In this document: positions 7,197-10,376 of the stretch, in pieces
How positions within the stretch are numbered: the first letter of the stretch is position 1
How the letters are laid out: the number at the start of each line of letters is the position of its first letter
Assembly: GCA_012728155.1 (NCBI GenBank)
Contig: JAAYFR010000241.1
Span: forward strand, 1-10,376
Direction: 5' to 3'
Source of the DNA: Bacteroidales bacterium
Lineage (GTDB): Bacteria > Bacteroidota > Bacteroidia > Bacteroidales > Dysgonomonadaceae
Length of the DNA: 10,376 bases
Notes under the pieces: model-generated
Database searches by the model: none
What the model was told of the DNA's origin: nothing
The model's input: only the letters and a program-made list of their open reading frames with translations
Made by a program: the position numbers and the translations under genes

Positions 7197-7253
7197 AATC
7201 ATCACTACTTCCCGAAGTTCGGGACAAGTTGTCCCGATTTATCGGAATCATCA
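7197..7253. repeat. Intergenic element of overlapping inverted repeats
   Basis: Three palindromes share arms. tcccgaa (7210-7216) pairs with ttcggga (7218-7224). tcgggacaa (7219-7227) pairs with ttgtcccga (7229-7237), a 9-bp perfect arm around a single g. ccgat (7234-7238) pairs with atcgg (7241-7245). Because neighbouring arms overlap, only some can form at once. A degenerate copy lies at 796-853. It sits in the leader of the surA-like gene, downstream of the candidate promoter, and could be a dispersed repeat, a binding site or an RNA structure. Confidence 0.75.
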
Positions 7254-7305
7254 TATCATCACATTTGCAATAGTGTTGTAAAAGTAATGATAATCCCCTT
7301 AGCAG

Positions 7306-7312
7306 CAAAATA
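7306..7312 (-). promoter_or_regulatory. Possible -7 element for the surA-like operon
   Basis: The minus strand reads TATTTTG here, one base short of TAnnTTTG. I find no TTTG at the proper spacing upstream. It would give a leader of about 140 nt that includes the inverted-repeat element. It lies after the ppdK terminator, where a new promoter is expected, but the match is weak. Confidence 0.25.
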
Positions 7313-7353
7313 GTTTGATGGTTAAAAGTAGTTATATTGATGGTTGTAAACAA

Positions 7354-7381
7354 GCAGAGACGCCGTTAGGGGCGCCTCTGC
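7354..7381 (-). terminator. Intrinsic terminator after ppdK
   Basis: gcagag-a-cgcc (7354-7364) pairs with ggcg-c-ctctgc (7371-7381): 10 bp with one mismatch and a 6-nt loop. In the minus direction the stem is followed by TTGTTTAC, a modest T-rich tail. It begins about 20 nt after the ppdK stop codon and separates that gene from the surA-like operon. Confidence 0.7.
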
Positions 7382-7402
7382 TATGAATTATCACCAATTG
7401 GA

Positions 7403-7798
7403 TTATCCTTCAATGGCAGCTTGTGCTGCGGCCAGACGTGCGATTGGCACGCGGAACGGTGAACAGGAAACGTAGTTCAATCCTACCCTGTGGCAGAATT
7501 TCACAGAAGAGGGTTCACCTCCATGTTCGCCACAAATACCACATTTGAGTGTAGACTTCACTTCACGTCCCTTCTGGACAGCCATGCTTACAAGCTGGCC
7601 CACTCCATTCTGGTCGAGGACAGCAAACGGGTCATGTTTCAAGATTCCCTTATCGAGATACATCGGCAGGAATTTAGCCACGTCGTCGCGGCTATAGCCG
7701 AACGTCATCTGGGTGAGGTCGTTCGTTCCAAACGAGAAGAAATCGGCCTCCGTAGCGATCCTCGGTGCAGTAAGTGCCGCACGTGGAATTTCAATCAT
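7403..7798 (-). CDS. C-terminal fragment of PPDK with the pyruvate/PEP catalytic residues
   Basis: This is the piece beyond the in-frame stop, open from an ATG at 7798 that begins 12 nt after the TAA. In full-length numbering it contains E778 (MIEIPR), N801 and D802 (FGTNDLTQ) and C864 (GICGEHGG). These correspond, at a constant offset of 33, to E745, N768, D769 and C831 of the Clostridium symbiosum enzyme, the metal ligands and acid-base cysteine. The product of the upstream part alone would lack all of them. The fragment ends normally (SPFRVPIARLAAAQAAIEG). It is the remainder of ppdK; separate translation by re-initiation is possible but unproven. Confidence 0.6.
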   Translation of the reverse strand: MIEIPRAALTAPRIATEADFFSFGTNDLTQMTFGYSRDDVAKFLPMYLDKGILKHDPFAVLDQNGVGQLVSMAVQKGREVKSTLKCGICGEHGGEPSSVKFCHRVGLNYVSCSPFRVPIARLAAAQAAIEG

Positions 7799-10123
7799 CG
7801 TGCCGATCTTTTATTCCACAGAGTCGTTCTTCTCGGCGAATACTTTATGAATGGTCTCTTCTATAATATCTTTCTGTGCTTTGAATTCATGCACAATACC
7901 GGTCAGCGGCACCATGATCTCCGGAATGGCGACAATCCCCTCTTCCTTGAGTTCGATGGCTGTCTCGATAATGGCTCGTGCCTGCATCTCGGTGATTTCG
8001 GGATAGAGGTTCCCAAGGCGGCAGCCACGTAGTCCCAGCATCGGATTCGACTCTAACAATCCCTCTACCCGTTCGTGGATATCTTTATAAGATATACCCA
8101 TCACCTTGGCCATTTCCATCTGTCCCTTTTCATCGTGGGGAACAAACTCATGCAATGGTGGGTCGAGCAGTCGAACAGTCACCGGCAGTCCATCCATCGA
8201 CCTGAAAATTCCGGCGAAATCCTTTTTCTGCAACGGGAGCAGTTTTGTGAGTGCTTTACGGCGTCCCTCTTCATCTTTGGAGAGGATCATCTCACGCATG
8301 GGGATAATCTTATCCTCTTCGAAGAACATGTGCTCTGTACGGCACAAGCCAATACCTTTCGCTCCGAAATCGCGCGCCACCTTGGCGTCGTGCGGCGTAT
8401 CGGCATTGGTTCTCACATCCATACGTGCATATCTATCCGCGATCTCCATCAATTCTCCGAAATCGGCATCCAGCTCAGCATCCTGGGTTTCTATCCTCCC
8501 TTCATAGACAAGGCCTGTTGAACCGTCCAAAGAGATCCAGTCCCCCTCTTGCAGCTCCTTGCCATTGATCGTCATAACACGCTCCTTATAGTTGATCACC
8601 ACATTATCGGCGGCCGACACACAACATTTGCCCATTCCTCTTGCCACCACGGCAGCATGTGACGTCATCCCACCCCGTGCAGTAAGGATTCCCTGGGCTG
8701 TGGCCATACCTCGCAAATCTTCGGGTGATGTTTCAATACGACAAAGGATCACCTTTTTCCCCTCTTTGCTCCACTCTTCCGCCTCATCGGCATGGAATAC
8801 CACCTGTCCGGCAGCCGCTCCCGGTGAAGCAGGCAGACCGTTGGTCAGCGGTGTTGCCTTTGCCAGCGATTTCTTGTCGAATACAGGATGGAGCAACTCA
8901 TCCAGCTTCTCGGCATCACACCGTTTCAGTGCTATTTTCTCATCAATATATCCTTGGTGAAGCATATCGATGGCAATCTTCACCATCGCCGCACCGGTAC
9001 GTTTCCCACTGCGGGTCTGTAATATCCAGAGTTTACCATCTTGGATGGTGAACTCAAGGTCTTGCATATCCTTGAAATAATCTTCCAGTTTCTGCTGCAC
9101 CTCGATCAGCTCCTTTGCACATTCGGGCAGCGCCTCTTCAAGCGAAGGGAATTTTGCGGCACGCTCCTCTTCGGAAACGCCCTGCAATTTTGCCCAACGG
9201 CGGGACCCTTCAATGGTGATCTGTTGCGGTGTGCGTACACCTGCCACCACATCCTCTCCCTGTGCATCGATCAGATACTCACCGTTAAAGATATCTTCTC
9301 CGGTTGCTGCGTCGCGTGTAAATGCCACTCCCGTACCGGAGGTCTTACCCATATTACCATACACCATCGCCTGCACATTGACGGCAGTTCCCCACTCTTC
9401 CGGGAAATTGTTCATCTTACGATAAAGAATGGCGCGTTCGTTCATCCAACTATCGAACACGGCACAAACAGCTCCCCAAAGCTGATCCCATGGATCTACC
9501 GGGAAGTCGTTGCCGGTATTCTCTTTGACAGCTATCTTGAATCTCTTAACAAGCTCTTTCAGGTCATCGGTCGTCAGATCGGTATCCAGTTCAATCCCCT
9601 TCGATTCCTTCATCTCATCCATAATCTCTTCGAACGGGTCAATATCCTCTTTACTTTGGGGTTTCATGCCTAACACTACATCCCCATACATCTGTACAAA
9701 ACGACGATAGGAGTCCCATGCGAAACGGTCATTACCCGATTTTTTGGCAATCCCCTCCACAGCATCATCATTCAGACCCAGATTCAATACGGTATCCATC
9801 ATCCCGGGCATAGAGACCCGTGAACCGGAACGGACAGATACCAGACAGGGATTCTCCTTGTCGCCGAACTTGGTCGCTGTCAACTCCTCAATTTGGGCTA
9901 CAGCTTGCTCCACCTCCTCTTTCAGGAGACCCACCACATAATCTCTGCCCAATTCATTATATTCGGTACAAACCTCAGTGGTAATAGTGAAACCCGGAGG
10001 AACGGGAACGCCAATCAAATTCATCTCCGCAAGATTTGCTCCTTTCCCGCCAAGCAGGTTTTTCATATCTGCCCGCCCTTCAGCTGCGCCATTTCCAAAG
10101 GCATAAACTCTCTTTTTTTTCAT
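7403..10123 (-). pseudogene. ppdK: Pyruvate phosphate dikinase, interrupted by an in-frame TAA
   Basis: PPDK interconverts ATP + phosphate + pyruvate and AMP + diphosphate + phosphoenolpyruvate in the cytoplasm. The frame spans 907 codons including the final stop, matching a normal length of about 870-910 residues, but codon 771 (7811-7813) is TAA. Order: ATP-grasp nucleotide-binding part (GGKGANLAEM near 25-34, SVRSGSRVSMPGMMDTVLNLG at 96-116, LEFTIQDGKLWILQTR at 356-371), then the swivelling phosphohistidine domain with H489 in GGMTSHAAVVARGMG. The TIM barrel follows, with R595 (GLCRTEHMF), R651 (VRLLDPPLHEF) and GLRGCRLG. The reading frame resumes as KIGTMIEIPRAAL directly after the stop. 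From memory, relatives have Tyr where TAA stands, and one base change (TAT or TAC to TAA) explains it. The frame is otherwise intact, so the lesion is recent, a sequencing error, or tolerated. A consensus-like promoter lies at 10255-10262 and a terminator at 7354-7381. Confidence 0.9.
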
Positions 10124-10205
10124 TTTGATTTTAAATTACGACAATTAAATGTTAAAATTTTTATTATTGATGTTATTGTTTCCGATAATGATGATAAAGG
10201 ACAGA

Positions 10206-10234
10206 AGAGAAGTCAAAGCTGTCTGCACTTCTCT
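10206..10234 (-). other. Leader hairpin upstream of ppdK
   Basis: In the predicted ppdK transcript an 8-bp perfect stem forms between AGAGAAGT (10227-10234) and ACTTCTCT (10206-10213), with a 13-nt loop. The loop contains GACAG, which can pair with CTGTC just downstream (10200-10204), an alternative that excludes the first stem. It lies about 80-110 nt before the start codon. The rest of the leader is AT-rich without further structure that I can see. Confidence 0.45.
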
Positions 10235-10254
10235 GCGCAGCCTCTTAATTTCTG

Positions 10255-10262
10255 CAAATATA
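10255..10262 (-). promoter_or_regulatory. Promoter -7 element for ppdK
   Basis: The minus strand reads TATATTTG, an exact match to the Bacteroidetes TAnnTTTG element. The -33 position at the right spacing is only ATTT-like, so the upstream element is weak. Transcription should begin near 10248, giving a leader of about 125 nt. Confidence 0.6.
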
Positions 10263-10286
10263 GCAATTTATCCAAAATATAAATCA

Positions 10287-10376
10287 TCATGACATATTAC
10301 TTTTCTTTATAAGGTGCTGCACTACATCTCTTGAATGGAGTCCGGTTGCAAAATGTCGGACGGCTCGAGTACCGAT
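10287..10376 (-). CDS. Possible C-terminal end of an upstream gene, incomplete and perhaps frameshifted
   Basis: Two minus-strand frames are open from the window edge. One reads SVLEPSDILQPDSIQEM and stops at TAG (10322-10324). The other ends DVVQHLIKKSNMS with TGA at 10287-10289. Joined by one extra base near 10325 they would give SIQEM-VVQHLIKKSNMS, a smooth amphipathic C-terminal helix resembling the ends of WYL-domain regulators. Only about 90 nt are visible and the third frame is also open for a while, so this is tentative and I assign no family. Confidence 0.3.
   Translation of the reverse strand: MGTRAVRHFATGLHSRDVVQHLIKKSNMS

Noticed and set aside
7156..7353. Minus-strand 65-residue ORF before the surA-like gene
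   Set aside because: It is translated leader containing the inverted-repeat element, starts beside the ppdK terminator and has low-complexity content; no coding signal.
7811..7813. Recoding of TAA as an amino acid in ppdK
   Set aside because: Several other genes here end at TAA in the expected place (lipoprotein at 293-295, surA-like at 5789-5791), so a global reassignment is not supported.
7490..8032. Plus-strand 180-residue ORF
   Set aside because: Antisense shadow across the ppdK interruption; its openness follows from the codon use of ppdK.
9041..9673. Plus-strand 210-residue ORF
   Set aside because: Antisense shadow of the well-conserved ppdK N-terminal region.
10200..10234. H-type pseudoknot in the ppdK leader
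   Set aside because: Only one nucleotide would connect across an 8-bp stem, which is too short; competing hairpins are more realistic.

Overview
The window looks like chromosomal DNA from a member of the Bacteroidales, possibly Dysgonomonadaceae-like. Three things point there: promoters of the Bacteroidetes TTTG/TAnnTTTG type, a lipoprotein with an acidic Bacteroidetes-style export signal, and the gene order surA-like / OstA-like / small membrane protein / mutL, which I recall from Bacteroidales genomes. The family-level placement is a guess. Every gene I can support lies on the minus strand, so the window reads right to left.

Right to left. (1) 10287-10376: the edge carries what may be the last codons of an unidentified gene, apparently split between two frames. 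(2) 10124-10286: promoter and an approximately 125-nt leader with competing hairpins. (3) 7403-10123: ppdK (pyruvate phosphate dikinase), 906 codons, interrupted by an in-frame TAA at 7811-7813 that separates the nucleotide-binding and phosphohistidine domains from the catalytic end of the TIM barrel. A hairpin terminator follows at 7354-7381. (4) 7160-7353: leader region with a near-consensus promoter and a chain of overlapping inverted repeats. (5) 1910-7159: a tight run of surA-like chaperone/prolyl isomerase, OstA/LptA-like protein, a 107-residue single-pass membrane protein and mutL, probably one transcript that may extend into an aldo/keto reductase (884-1852). (6) 761-883: a second, degenerate copy of the inverted-repeat element and a small hairpin. 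(7) 293-760: a Rieske-fold-like surface lipoprotein with an altered ligand set. (8) 1-292: the 5' two-thirds of a tRNA-Gly(GCC) gene cut by the window edge, with a textbook promoter and an approximately 100-nt leader holding two partial copies of the tRNA anticodon arm.

Functionally, SurA-like and OstA-like proteins belong to outer-membrane assembly (folding of beta-barrel proteins and LPS transport). MutL starts mismatch repair, the aldo/keto reductase detoxifies or reduces triose-type aldehydes, and PPDK interconverts pyruvate and phosphoenolpyruvate. I see no phage, insertion sequence, CRISPR array or defence system. The best leads are the interrupted ppdK, the repeated leader element, and the tRNA leader with anticodon-arm mimics.
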